NCBI RefSeq assembly: GCF_000702885.1
Contig: NZ_JNKO01000002.1
Coordinates: 62,001 to 126,000, forward strand
Origin: Oribacterium sp. P6A1
Lineage (GTDB): Bacteria; Bacillota; Clostridia; Lachnospirales; Lachnospiraceae
Length of the DNA stretch: 64,000 nt
Direction of reading: 5' to 3'
Both the position numbers and the translations under genes were made by a program. How positions within the stretch are numbered: the stretch's first letter is position 1; every line of letters begins with the position of its first letter. Shown one piece after another: positions 52,540 through 59,745 of this stretch. The notes under the pieces were generated by a model, which made no database searches, was not told the DNA's origin, and worked only from the letters and a program-made list of their open reading frames with translations.

Positions 52540-52872
52540 AAGGATTATTATGAAGAAGACTCCGGAAAAAATATTGCAGGGCGACCTGACTTCCAAAGGA
52601 TGCTTGAGGATATTGAAGATGGCAAGGACGAGGTTAAACTATATTCAGAGTTTACGGATTTAGAGAAAAAGAAATTTCTTGGTTCGTTTCTGAAGGATAT
52701 TCTCATTCATGACGATGAATTGGAGGATGGAAGATTCCTAAAAGCGATTCGCTTTAGGTTCCCTGTTTACTACGGTGGATTGGAAACAGAGGAGATTGAT
52801 TTGGATTCCTCGAATTTTTGGGACAAAGAAACAACAGGCGAGACTGTAGTGCTGCTTACAATAGTGAACTAA
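52540..52872 (+). pseudogene. Large serine recombinase with internal deletion
   Basis: An open frame with no start codon. Its first part, YEEDSGKNIAGRPDFQRMLEDIEDGKDEV, matches the N-terminal resolvase domain of transposon/ICE recombinases. It then jumps to KKKFLGSFLKDILIHDDELEDGRFLKAIRFRFPVYYGG and ETTGETVVLL, the C-terminal end of the same family. Several hundred residues between are missing and the catalytic serine region upstream is also gone. It ends inside the long direct repeat (copy 2), which suggests an old element end. Confidence 0.8.
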
Positions 52873-53285
52873 TAGAAATTCTTGAATTTACGCACTTTTT
52901 CGAGCATTTCACGTTTGATAAGACTGATTATTCTGAGCGTGGAAAGCACATGAAAAAGTATATTCGGGTAGTTGTAGCTGTCGAACTCGTGACAGTAGGT
53001 GCAAAAATAGAGCCTATGTCGTGACAGTAGTGCACTACTTGAATATGTCTGATATAAACAAAATAAGAATCGTCGGAAGACGCTTAACTTACAGCATTTC
53101 CTGTGGGTTAGGCGTCTTTTTTGTTTTATTCCAAATCTAAGAAAGGAGGAACGCCAGTGGATTTTGATTATTTTTATGGCAGAGGGGCAGATCAATTTGC
53201 TTTTTATCAGATTCCTAAGATTTTGATTACGGATGAAAAATTTGCAGGAATAACGATGGAATCTAAAATTCTCTACTCCTTATGC
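52840..53285 (+). repeat. Long direct repeat, copy 2
   Basis: It matches 47592-48035. It begins at GAGACTGT within the last codons of the recombinase remnant, runs through the conserved 19-nt GAATTTACGCACTTTTTCG and the terminator, and ends about 42 codons into a second RepA_N gene. Confidence 0.85.
53077..53122 (+). terminator. Terminator within repeat copy 2
   Basis: GACGCTTAACTTACAG pairs with CTGTGGGTTAGGCGTC around ATTTC, followed by TTTTTTG. Confidence 0.8.
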
Positions 53286-53330
53286 TTGCAGGCTTTTTTA
53301 CGTTTCCGGAGAAAAAACTTGACGAGCTAA
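53157..53330 (+). pseudogene. RepA_N initiator fragment 2
   Basis: A GTG start after GAAAGGAGGA, then MDFDYFYGRGADQFAFYQIPK and ITMESKILYSL, matching the first 42 residues of the copy at 47908. After LCLQAF the similarity stops and the frame closes within 15 codons, so this gene was cut by a rearrangement at about 53285. Confidence 0.8.
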
Positions 53331-53366
53331 CGGTTTATAGCTACAATAAGGCTAACATTCGTTAGC
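53319..53366 (+). promoter_or_regulatory. Promoter and TetR operator
   Basis: TTGACG (53319-53324), a 17-nt spacer, TACAAT (53342-53347). Just downstream is the perfect inverted repeat GCTAAC-ATTC-GTTAGC (53351-53366), with a further GCTAAC half-site at 53326 in the spacer. This arrangement fits autorepression by the TetR protein encoded next. Confidence 0.75.
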
Positions 53367-53384
53367 GAAGATTGGGAGGATATC

Positions 53385-53975
53385 ATGTTAACAAAGCAAA
53401 GAATACTGGATGAAGCATTAACGCTGTTTGCTGAGAACGGATATGACGGAACCGGCGTAGATCTGATTGCTGAACGTGTCGGCATCAAGGGACCTTCCCT
53501 CTATAAGCACTATAAGGGGAAGGAAGAAATTCTAAATGCCCTGATAGATGCGGCTGAGGAACGTTATGAGGAGTACTTCGGATCGGAGAAGCATATCGGG
53601 AAACTGCCTCAGAGCCGGGAAGAGTTTATAAAGGTGACGATGGAAAGAATCTCATTTACGATGCGGGATCCCGTAATCCGTAAAACGCGGATGCTTCTTG
53701 TTCAGGAACAGTTCAGAAATGAAAGGATTTCCGAGGTTACGACCAGGCATCAGCTGGACGGAATACAGAGGATGTTTGCAAAGATCATCAAAGGTATGAT
53801 GGATGAAGGTATCGTTAAGAATGATGATCCGGAACTGCTTGCGGTAGAACTAACCGCGCCTGCTGTTCTGCAGATTGCAAGGTCGGACAGGCAGCCGCAA
53901 TATGAGGAAGAATGCATGGAATACATCGAAAAGCATTTACGGCATTTTTGCAAGGTATACATGAGAGAGGATTGA
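53385..53975 (+). CDS. TetR-family transcriptional regulator
   Basis: A 196-residue regulator. The N-terminal HTH is QRILDEALTLFAENGYDGTGVDLIAERVGIKGPSLYKHYKGKEEIL. The C-terminal ligand domain is helical and not classifiable by eye. GGGAGG precedes the ATG. The acetyltransferase gene follows 21 nt later and is likely in the same transcript, controlled by the operator at 53351. Confidence 0.92.
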   Translation: MLTKQRILDEALTLFAENGYDGTGVDLIAERVGIKGPSLYKHYKGKEEILNALIDAAEERYEEYFGSEKHIGKLPQSREEFIKVTMERISFTMRDPVIRKTRMLLVQEQFRNERISEVTTRHQLDGIQRMFAKIIKGMMDEGIVKNDDPELLAVELTAPAVLQIARSDRQPQYEEECMEYIEKHLRHFCKVYMRED

Positions 53976-53996
53976 TCAAACGGATTTAATCGTAGT

Positions 53997-54536
53997 ATGG
54001 AGAAAACCTGTGACCCCAATAAAGCAGAAGTGGTTATCGGAACAGAAAGACTGTTTCTGCGGGAAATGAACATGGGCGACTATGAAGCACTTTATTCGGT
54101 CCTTGCGGATTCTGACAATATGCAGCACTATCCATATGCTTTTGATGAGGGAAGAGTCCGGGACTGGATAGAGAGGAACATGGAACGATATCGCAAGGAT
54201 GGGTTCGGACTTTGGGCGGTATGCCTGAAGGATACGGGTGAAGTAATCGGCGACTGTGGGCTGACGCTGCAGGATATAGAAGGAGAAATGCTTCCGGAGA
54301 TCGGATACCACATCCGTCGCGGCTGCCAGTGCAGAGGCTATGCAAAGGAAGCTGCATCAGCAGTACGGGATTGGGCGTTTAAGAATACAGATTACCCTGC
54401 GCTGTATTCATATTGTAAATATACAAATACAGCTTCCATAAAGACAGCGGAGGCTATCGGGATGAGATTTGACAGAGAATATTCTGATGAAGAAAACGGG
54501 ATAACACATGTATCGGTAATATATCGGAGGACATGA
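53997..54536 (+). CDS. GNAT acetyltransferase (RimJ/RimL-like)
   Basis: A 179-residue N-acetyltransferase. The order TERLFLREMNMGDYEALY, TGEVIGDCGLTLQDIEGEMLPEIGYHIRRGCQCRGYAKEAASAVRDWAF and NTASIKTAEAIGMRFDREY is that of Acetyltransf_3 proteins, with the acetyl-CoA loop at RGCQCRGYAKE. The substrate may be a protein N-terminus, an antibiotic or another small amine. It sits directly behind a TetR gene, so it could be induced by the ligand of that regulator. Confidence 0.88.
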   Translation: MEKTCDPNKAEVVIGTERLFLREMNMGDYEALYSVLADSDNMQHYPYAFDEGRVRDWIERNMERYRKDGFGLWAVCLKDTGEVIGDCGLTLQDIEGEMLPEIGYHIRRGCQCRGYAKEAASAVRDWAFKNTDYPALYSYCKYTNTASIKTAEAIGMRFDREYSDEENGITHVSVIYRRT

Positions 54537-54538
54537 TC

Positions 54539-54637
54539 ATGAATGAATACATTGCATATTGCGGGCTGGACTGTGAGGCTTGCGAAAAGGTAGGAGCAAT
54601 TATAGGGAACAATCCTGATGCACGTGGCAGGCATTGA
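54539..54637 (+). pseudogene. DUF3795-like fragment
   Basis: A 32-codon frame MNEYIAYCGLDCEACEKVGAI, the start of small cysteine-rich DUF3795 proteins (CGLDCxxC), which are normally over 100 residues. It stops after about 32 residues, so only the start survives. GGAGGACATG lies just upstream. Confidence 0.55.
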
Positions 54638-54652
54638 AAATGCCGGAAGCGT

Positions 54653-54859
54653 ATGATGGCAAATGTAATAACAGGAATAAGAATCCTTGTGAGTGCGGCA
54701 CTCCTGCTTTGTCCCGTGTTTTCTCCAATCTTTTATGCAATGTACGGGGACAAACTGATCCAGTACGATGCGCTTGCCGTTAATACGATCGTTAAAAACA
54801 AAAACAATGAAGTAAGTTCCTGTGATATCAGTCAGTCAGCAGATCTGCTGTTTGGATAG
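54653..54859 (+). pseudogene. CDP-alcohol phosphatidyltransferase-like N-terminal fragment
   Basis: The first about 31 residues (MMANVITGIRILVSAALLLCPVFSP and on) match the N-terminal membrane helix of CDP-alcohol phosphatidyltransferases. From GDKLIQYDALAV on the sequence is different and ends at 68 residues, before the catalytic DGxxAR motif. The junction lies at about 54745. It is probably a fusion of debris, not a working enzyme. Confidence 0.5.
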
Positions 54860-54913
54860 GACAGATTTGAACAGGAAATGACAGTAAAATTACAGGTTCA
54901 AGGAGGCGATCAA

Positions 54914-55429
54914 ATGAATTGCAAAATAACAAAAATGTTCCAATTTAAGGTTATCGGTTTTCAAAAGGTATTTGATAACGATACCGCTTATCAGGAAATC
55001 CCGAAGTTCTGGGACAATATCTGCGAGAAGTATGCGGCAAATGTTTATGCAGGGAATGCTCCTGCAAATCCTTATGAGAAGGCTATCGTGGAGAACTGCA
55101 TCGGTGAGTACGGTGTCTGCATCGACGATATCGGAGAGGGAAAGTTCCGTTATCTTGTGGCCGGTAAGTATGCCGGAGGCGAAGTTCCTGAAGGAATGGT
55201 GGTCTATGAGTTCCCTAGAGGTGATTGGGCAGTGTTTGACTGTATCGGCCCTATCCCGGAGGCATTGCAGAGCCTGAATACACAGATTTTCAAAGAGTGG
55301 CTTCCAGGGAATCCGGACTATGAACTTTGCGGGAATGCATCTGCAGAGTGGTATGACTGTGTAAATGGAGAAAAGACGGATAAGGATTACCACAGTGCGA
55401 TATGGATCCCGGTAAAAAAGAAAGACTGA
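54914..55429 (+). CDS. GyrI-like effector-binding domain protein
   Basis: A 171-residue protein of the AraC effector-binding/GyrI-like fold, with FQFKVIGFQKVFDNDTAYQEIPKFWDNICEKY, GKFRYLVAGKYAGGEVPEGMVVYEFPRGDWAVFDCIGPIPEALQ and CVNGEKTDKDYHSAIWIPV. In many Firmicutes this domain is the C-terminal half of an AraC regulator; here the HTH half is absent. AGGAGG lies 7 nt before the ATG at 54914, so the stand-alone form is probably expressed. It may bind a small cationic compound. Confidence 0.85.
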   Translation: MNCKITKMFQFKVIGFQKVFDNDTAYQEIPKFWDNICEKYAANVYAGNAPANPYEKAIVENCIGEYGVCIDDIGEGKFRYLVAGKYAGGEVPEGMVVYEFPRGDWAVFDCIGPIPEALQSLNTQIFKEWLPGNPDYELCGNASAEWYDCVNGEKTDKDYHSAIWIPVKKKD

Positions 55430-55502
55430 AAAAACCGAAAGCATTGTCTGAAAGAAGGATCGGGCAACCGGTTCTTCTTTCACAAGATGAAAGGAGTTCA
55501 AA

Positions 55503-55661
55503 ATGAAAAGAAGACATAAAATAATATGTTACAGCGAAAGAGAAATGGACAGACGAGCAGATGCCTTGATAGAACAGGGATACAAGGTTGAGAGGTATTT
55601 AGGGGTACTGTATGTTCAGGCAATGTGCATCCCCACATATAAAGTGTTTTTTTGGAGGTGA
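55503..55661 (+). CDS. Small hypothetical protein, 52 residues
   Basis: A short gene with a strong ribosome site (AAGGAG) before ATG. The product, starting MKRRHKIICYSEREMDRRADAL, is basic at its N-terminus and ends in a hydrophobic stretch. It resembles nothing I can name. It overlaps the next frame at its stop. Confidence 0.45.
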   Translation: MKRRHKIICYSEREMDRRADALIEQGYKVERYLGVLYVQAMCIPTYKVFFWR

Positions 55662-55930
55662 ACAAAAAAGAGGATATCCTGAATTCACTTGTAAATATTA
55701 CACATCTGCGTACATGCAGGGAAGAATATAGGTTAGCACACGATGATGCGGTTTTAAGTAATATGGTATCAAAGGATAATTATCCGGATATTCCGATCAT
55801 CCTCGTAACTCATTCATCAAAAGAATCTCAGGCTGCGTATAAGGCATTGGGATGTGTGCATGCTGAGGAGATAATACCCTGGATTGCAGATGAGGAGCCA
55901 TTTGATGTACAGCTGGAATTTGTATTATAA
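55652..55930 (+). pseudogene. Alpha/beta-hydrolase-like fragment
   Basis: About 92 codons with a section LRTCREEYRLAHDDAVLSNMVSKDNYPDIPIILVTHSSKESQ that resembles the middle of alpha/beta hydrolases, followed by an unrelated-looking end. There is no ribosome site, and a family protein would be two to three times longer. The identity is uncertain. Confidence 0.35.
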
Positions 55931-55962
55931 ATGGCTGTGTTCAGCAGAAGAGGTGGGGACAG

Positions 55963-56346
55963 ATGAAGATAGAGCATATTGCTATGTATGTGAATGATTT
56001 GGAAGGAACCCGAGATTTCTTCGTAAAGTATCTTGGTGGGTTGTCAAATGATGGATATCATAATGAATTAACAGGATTCAGATCATACTTTATCACTTTT
56101 GATGACGGGGCAAGACTTGAGATCATGAATAAGCCCTCTATGGAAGATTCAGCAAAGATAGTCAATCGTACAGGGTATATTCATATAGCATTTTCGGTTG
56201 GAAGTGCTGAAGAGGTTGACCGTCTGACAAGAGTATTTCGAGAAGATGGATATGAAGTGATTAATGGTCCTCGAACAACAGGTGACGGATATTATGAAAG
56301 CTGTATTATCGGCGTAGAGGGAAATCAGATAGAGATTACAGTTTGA
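55963..56346 (+). CDS. VOC-family (glyoxalase-like) protein
   Basis: A 127-residue single-domain VOC protein, with IEHIAMYVNDLEGTRDFFVKYLGG at the start, the metal-type His in the first strand and Glu in LEIMNKP, then GYIHIAFSV and a last strand GNQIEITV. It may be a lyase, dioxygenase or binding protein for an antibiotic; no neighbour decides this. AGGTGGGG precedes the ATG. Confidence 0.88.
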   Translation: MKIEHIAMYVNDLEGTRDFFVKYLGGLSNDGYHNELTGFRSYFITFDDGARLEIMNKPSMEDSAKIVNRTGYIHIAFSVGSAEEVDRLTRVFREDGYEVINGPRTTGDGYYESCIIGVEGNQIEITV

Positions 56347-56374
56347 ATTACTGTAGGATATATGACTAAGACAA

Positions 56375-56587
56375 ATGGTTAAATACGAAATTATTGACTT
56401 GCCTATAATAGCGATTATTGGCAAGGAAGGCGTAGGCACGAAAGGAAAGAATTATTCATTTCTGAAAGGAGGCTTGAAAGGAATGTTTATTGCGGATATG
56501 ATTGCCCCATGCGGACTGGACTGCAGCATCTGTAAACGTGCACTGGCTGAGACCGGCCCCTGTGCCGGATGCTCTGTAAGGAGCTGA
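56375..56587 (+). pseudogene. Fused fragments: effector-binding domain start and DUF3795 start
   Basis: The first about 35 codons (MVKYEIIDLP...IIGKEGVGTKGK) look like the start of a GyrI-like effector-binding protein. From ATG at 56483, behind AAAGGAGG, the frame reads MFIADMIAPCGLDCSICKRAL, the start of a DUF3795 protein, and stops after 35 codons. A further open stretch (IPGYLDDVTGVYQTPQGYY) follows to about 56727 in another frame. Three pieces of different genes are joined here. Confidence 0.55.
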
Positions 56588-56746
56588 TTCCGGGGTATCT
56601 GGATGATGTGACCGGGGTATATCAGACTCCGCAGGGATACTATGTGAAGGACGAGGACGTGGATGAGTTTGATAAAGAGTTTCCGCCCAAAGAGAAACTG
56701 AAGCTTTTGGGACAGATATTCGGATAAGCGTTAGCAATTATAAGAG

Positions 56747-56784
56747 ACCGCTGATGGAATTTTTAAGTCTGTCGGCGGTTTTTT
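56747..56784 (+). terminator. Terminator before element C
   Basis: ACCGCTGA (56747-56754) pairs with TCGGCGGT (56772-56779), followed by six T. It separates the debris region from the regulator gene. Confidence 0.8.
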
Positions 56785-56788
56785 GCGC

Positions 56789-56870
56789 GGTAAAGCCGTC
56801 ATGCGGGCGTGCTTGCACTCACATTTGACGGCCTACGCGACATCGAGCAGCTTGCTGCGAGATTGTTGGC
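56789..56870 (+). repeat. Structured intergenic element, copy C
   Basis: GGTAAAGCCGTCATG ... ATTTGACGGCCTACG forms stem 1, and ATCGAGCAGC / GCTGCGAGAT forms stem 2 with a TT loop. The right end TTGGCG serves as the -35 box of the next promoter. Confidence 0.6.
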
Positions 56871-56919
56871 GAAAAAAAGTTTCATTGCTATAATAAACAT
56901 GACATACAGCTGACATGTT
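56866..56919 (+). promoter_or_regulatory. Promoter and candidate operator of the WYL regulator
   Basis: TTGGCG (56866-56871), a 17-nt spacer, perfect TATAAT (56889-56894). Immediately downstream AACATG (56896-56901) and CATGTT (56914-56919) form an inverted repeat, and TGACAT occurs twice within it. The site fits autoregulation. Confidence 0.7.
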
Positions 56920-56953
56920 AGATCTACTATGATACATACGGAGCGTGAGAGAA

Positions 56954-57871
56954 ATGAAGATAGACAGACTTATCGGAATACTGTCCGTGCTGCTGCAGGA
57001 AGAGAAAACCACGGCACCGGAGCTGGCGGAACGATTTGAGGTATCGAGAAGGACAATCAACCGGGATATCGAGGATCTGTGCAAGGCGGGGATTCCCATA
57101 AGAACAGCGCAGGGAACCGGCGGCGGTATCAGCATTATGGACGGTTACCGGATGGACAGGACGATCCTGACATCAAAGGATATGCAGATGATCCTTGCAG
57201 GACTGCGAAGTCTGGACAGCGTGAGCGGAAGTAGCTATTATGGGCAGCTCATGGAGAAGATTCAAGCGGGATCCTCTGAGTTTATTACCGGCAGGGATTC
57301 CATTCTGATTGATCTGTCATCATGGTATCGGGAATCGCTTGCTCCGAAGATAGAGACCATACAGGATGCAATCGGGTTAAGGAAGACCATCAGATTTAAG
57401 TATTATTCTCCAGGCGGGGATACGGAAAGGGAAATAGAGCCTTATTATCTGATTTTCAAATGGACAAGCTGGTATGTTTATGGCTACTGTCTTATGAGAA
57501 ACGATTTCAGACTATTTAAGCTGAATCGCATGGATAGTATTACGCATATAGCCTCCTTTGAAGGAAATCGTGAGGTTCCGCTGCCAGATCTTTCTAACGA
57601 GAAAGTATTCCCTGCGAAAGACCGGGTGAAAGCATTGTTTGATCCTTCGATGAAATGGCAGCTTGTGGAAGAGTATGGCGTGGATTCCTTTACGGAACAA
57701 GATGATGGAAGCCTGTTGTTTGAACGTGAGTATGCGGATGATGAGGGATTGCTTGCCTGGATTCTTTCATGCAGAGATATGGTGACTGTCCTGGAACCGG
57801 AGCGAATCAGGGAAAAGCTCTATCAGATTACCTCTGAAATAGCCAAAAGATATGAAGGAGAACGGGAATGA
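56954..57871 (+). CDS. HTH-WYL (YafY-family) transcriptional regulator
   Basis: A 305-residue regulator. The N-terminal HTH is RLIGILSVLLQEEKTTAPELAERFEVSRRTINRDIEDLCKAGIPI. A WYL domain (about 135-215) has KYYSPGGDTEREIEPYYLIFKWTSWYVYGYCLMRNDFRLFKLNRM, with a WCX-like C-terminal region. WYL domains sense nucleic-acid or nucleotide ligands in some systems. Its TGA overlaps the ATG of the next gene (ATGA), which points to coupled expression. ATG at 56954 is preferred over GTG at 56945. Confidence 0.9.
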   Translation: MKIDRLIGILSVLLQEEKTTAPELAERFEVSRRTINRDIEDLCKAGIPIRTAQGTGGGISIMDGYRMDRTILTSKDMQMILAGLRSLDSVSGSSYYGQLMEKIQAGSSEFITGRDSILIDLSSWYRESLAPKIETIQDAIGLRKTIRFKYYSPGGDTEREIEPYYLIFKWTSWYVYGYCLMRNDFRLFKLNRMDSITHIASFEGNREVPLPDLSNEKVFPAKDRVKALFDPSMKWQLVEEYGVDSFTEQDDGSLLFEREYADDEGLLAWILSCRDMVTVLEPERIREKLYQITSEIAKRYEGERE

Positions 57872-58905
57872 AAAACAAAGCGTTGGTCGTGATAGACCTT
57901 CAGAATGACATTACGAAGAATTACCAAAAGATCATAGGGCAGGTAAACAAGGCAATCGATTGGGCGATGTCGAACGATATGCATGTCGTCTATATCAGAC
58001 ACTACAATCTGTCGGAAAAGACAAGAACCTTTAAGTCGGACACAAAAGGGGCTGAGCTGGTTCCTGAAATGAAGGTGGTATCCGATAATATCTTTGTGAA
58101 GACGAAGGCAAATGCGCTTACGAGCGAGGAATTTACAGAGTTCATTGAAAAGAATGGAATTAACGAGTTCTTTATTGCCGGTGCGGATGCCACAGGCTGC
58201 GTAAAGTCCACATGCTTCAATATGACAAAGGCAGGATATAGCGTTCACGTGATATCCGATTGTGTTACAAGCTATGATCTGAAAAAGATGGATGAAATGT
58301 ACGCATACTATGCGAAAAAGGGCTGTGAGGTCAAAGAACTTAAGGATTATATGGGGGGCGCTGATCGTCCGGTGGACGATCGTTTAGCGAGGACCGGAAC
58401 GAAGTGGAGACAGAGTATGAGATTAGATGGTTTTGGGTTACTTGTAGAAGACATGGGGAAGATGATTCGCTTTTACAGGGATGTTCTCGGATTTGAGATC
58501 AAGGAAGAAGAGAATACTTCTAATGTTTATCTTGTAAAGGATGGAACGCTTTTTCTGCTTTACGGCAGGAAGGATTTTGAGAAGATGACAAGCCGGCGGT
58601 ATGAGTATATAAAAGGACTGAACGGTCATTTTGAAATAGCGCTGTATGTCGATACTTTTGAAGAGGTGGATGAAGCATATAAGAAGGCCGTGGAAAATGG
58701 AGCGACATCCGTGCTGGAACCAGAACTTGAACCTTGGGGGTGCGGGTGTCCAGTGGACACCTCTCGCGAAGCGAGAAGCACCGACCGAGCCGGGAGGCGA
58801 GACCAGAGAACCTGCTATATCGCTGATCCGGAAGGCAACTTGATAGAGATCGGTTCCTGGAATAAGTCTTATGAAACAAAAGACTTGACGGAGGGGTGCA
58901 CGTGA
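57868..58905 (+). CDS. Isochorismatase-fold hydrolase joined in frame to a VOC domain
   Basis: A 345-codon frame. Residues 1-160 form a cysteine hydrolase (LVVIDLQNDI, then ADATGCVKSTCFNM with the nucleophilic Cys). Residues 184-340 form a VOC domain (MRLDGFGLLVEDMGKMIRFYRDVLGFE ... RTCYIADPEGNLIEIGSW). Between them lies a 22-codon GC-rich insert, and a second, related insert interrupts the VOC domain. GGAGA (58406-58410) lies 6 nt before ATG 58417, so the VOC part may also be made separately. It may be two genes fused by the first insert. ATG overlaps the WYL stop. Confidence 0.8.
   Translation: MKNKALVVIDLQNDITKNYQKIIGQVNKAIDWAMSNDMHVVYIRHYNLSEKTRTFKSDTKGAELVPEMKVVSDNIFVKTKANALTSEEFTEFIEKNGINEFFIAGADATGCVKSTCFNMTKAGYSVHVISDCVTSYDLKKMDEMYAYYAKKGCEVKELKDYMGGADRPVDDRLARTGTKWRQSMRLDGFGLLVEDMGKMIRFYRDVLGFEIKEEENTSNVYLVKDGTLFLLYGRKDFEKMTSRRYEYIKGLNGHFEIALYVDTFEEVDEAYKKAVENGATSVLEPELEPWGCGCPVDTSREARSTDRAGRRDQRTCYIADPEGNLIEIGSWNKSYETKDLTEGCT
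58358..58415 (+). repeat. GC-rich palindromic insert 1
   Basis: The core GATCGTCC-GGT-GGACGATC is a palindrome, followed by TTAGCGAGGACCGGAACG and GTGGAGACAGAG. The layout matches insert 2 (58736). It keeps the frame open between the hydrolase and VOC parts and ends with a ribosome site for the VOC start. Confidence 0.7.
58736..58807 (+). repeat. GC-rich palindromic insert 2
   Basis: GGTGTCCA-GTGGACACC and TCTCGC-GAA-GCGAGA are palindromes, followed by GACCGAGCCGGGAGGCGAGA and CCAGAG. It encodes about 22 residues rich in Arg, Asp and Ser (CPVDTSREARSTDRAGRRDQ) placed between EPWG and RTCYIADPEG of the VOC fold, which are adjacent in ordinary relatives. Confidence 0.7.
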
Positions 58906-58958
58906 GAAGTTAAAAACAGTGATAAGGCATCCGATCAAAGTGAAAGGGGATTGATCTT

Positions 58959-59711
58959 ATGGAATATATCAGAGTTACAAAGGATAACCTGGAAAAGGAA
59001 CACATTTGCTGTGCTATTTCCAACAACAAGGATGCACAGGTATCTTCAAAGAAGGCGTGGCTTGCGGACAGATTTGATGAGGGGCTTGTATTCTTAAAAA
59101 GTGTGGAGCGCGGGAAGTGCTTCATCGAATATATCCCGGCAGAAAATGCGTGGGCTCCAATTGAGGCAGACGGGTATATGTATATAGACTGCCTGTGGGT
59201 GTCCGGATCTTTCAAGGGGCATGGATACTCAAGTGACCTGCTTTCCGAATGCATCAAAGACAGCAAGGAGAAGGGAAAGAAAGGACTTTGCATTCTTGCT
59301 GCAGCAAAGAAAAAGCCGTTTCTGGCTGATCCGAAATTCCTAAAGTACAAAGGCTTTATTGCCGGTGATGAAGCTGATAATGGGATACAGTTATGGTATC
59401 TGCCGTTTGAAAAAGGAACCGAGAAACCAGTGTTCAAGGAATGTGCCAGACATCCCCACATAGATGAGAGCGGTTATGTTCTTTACTATACGAATCAGTG
59501 CCCATTTAATGCAAAGTATGTACCGGTTTTGGAACAGACAGCGAAAGATAATGGTATTCCCTTCAAGGCGATTCACATAGAGAGCAGGGATGAAGCACAG
59601 AATGCCCCGACTCCGATCACGAATTATGCTCTTTTTCATGATGGAGAGTATGTAACAAATGAGCAGATGAACGATAAGAAGTTCCTAAAACTGGCCAATG
59701 GATCTTCTTAA
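58959..59711 (+). CDS. GNAT acetyltransferase with YoaP-like domain
   Basis: A 250-residue protein. The N-terminal GNAT fold (about 1-150) has YMYIDCLWVSGSFKGHGYSSDLLSECIKDSKEKGKKGLCILAA. The C-terminal YoaP-like domain (about 165-250) has YTNQCPFNAKYVPVLEQTAKDNGIPFKAIHI and TNYALFHDGEYVTNEQM, resembling a thioredoxin-like part. The full length is kept, unlike several neighbours. AAAGGGG lies upstream. The natural substrate is unknown. Confidence 0.88.
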   Translation: MEYIRVTKDNLEKEHICCAISNNKDAQVSSKKAWLADRFDEGLVFLKSVERGKCFIEYIPAENAWAPIEADGYMYIDCLWVSGSFKGHGYSSDLLSECIKDSKEKGKKGLCILAAAKKKPFLADPKFLKYKGFIAGDEADNGIQLWYLPFEKGTEKPVFKECARHPHIDESGYVLYYTNQCPFNAKYVPVLEQTAKDNGIPFKAIHIESRDEAQNAPTPITNYALFHDGEYVTNEQMNDKKFLKLANGSS

Positions 59712-59745
59712 TATAAATTCGTGACTGCGCCGAAGTAATATACAT

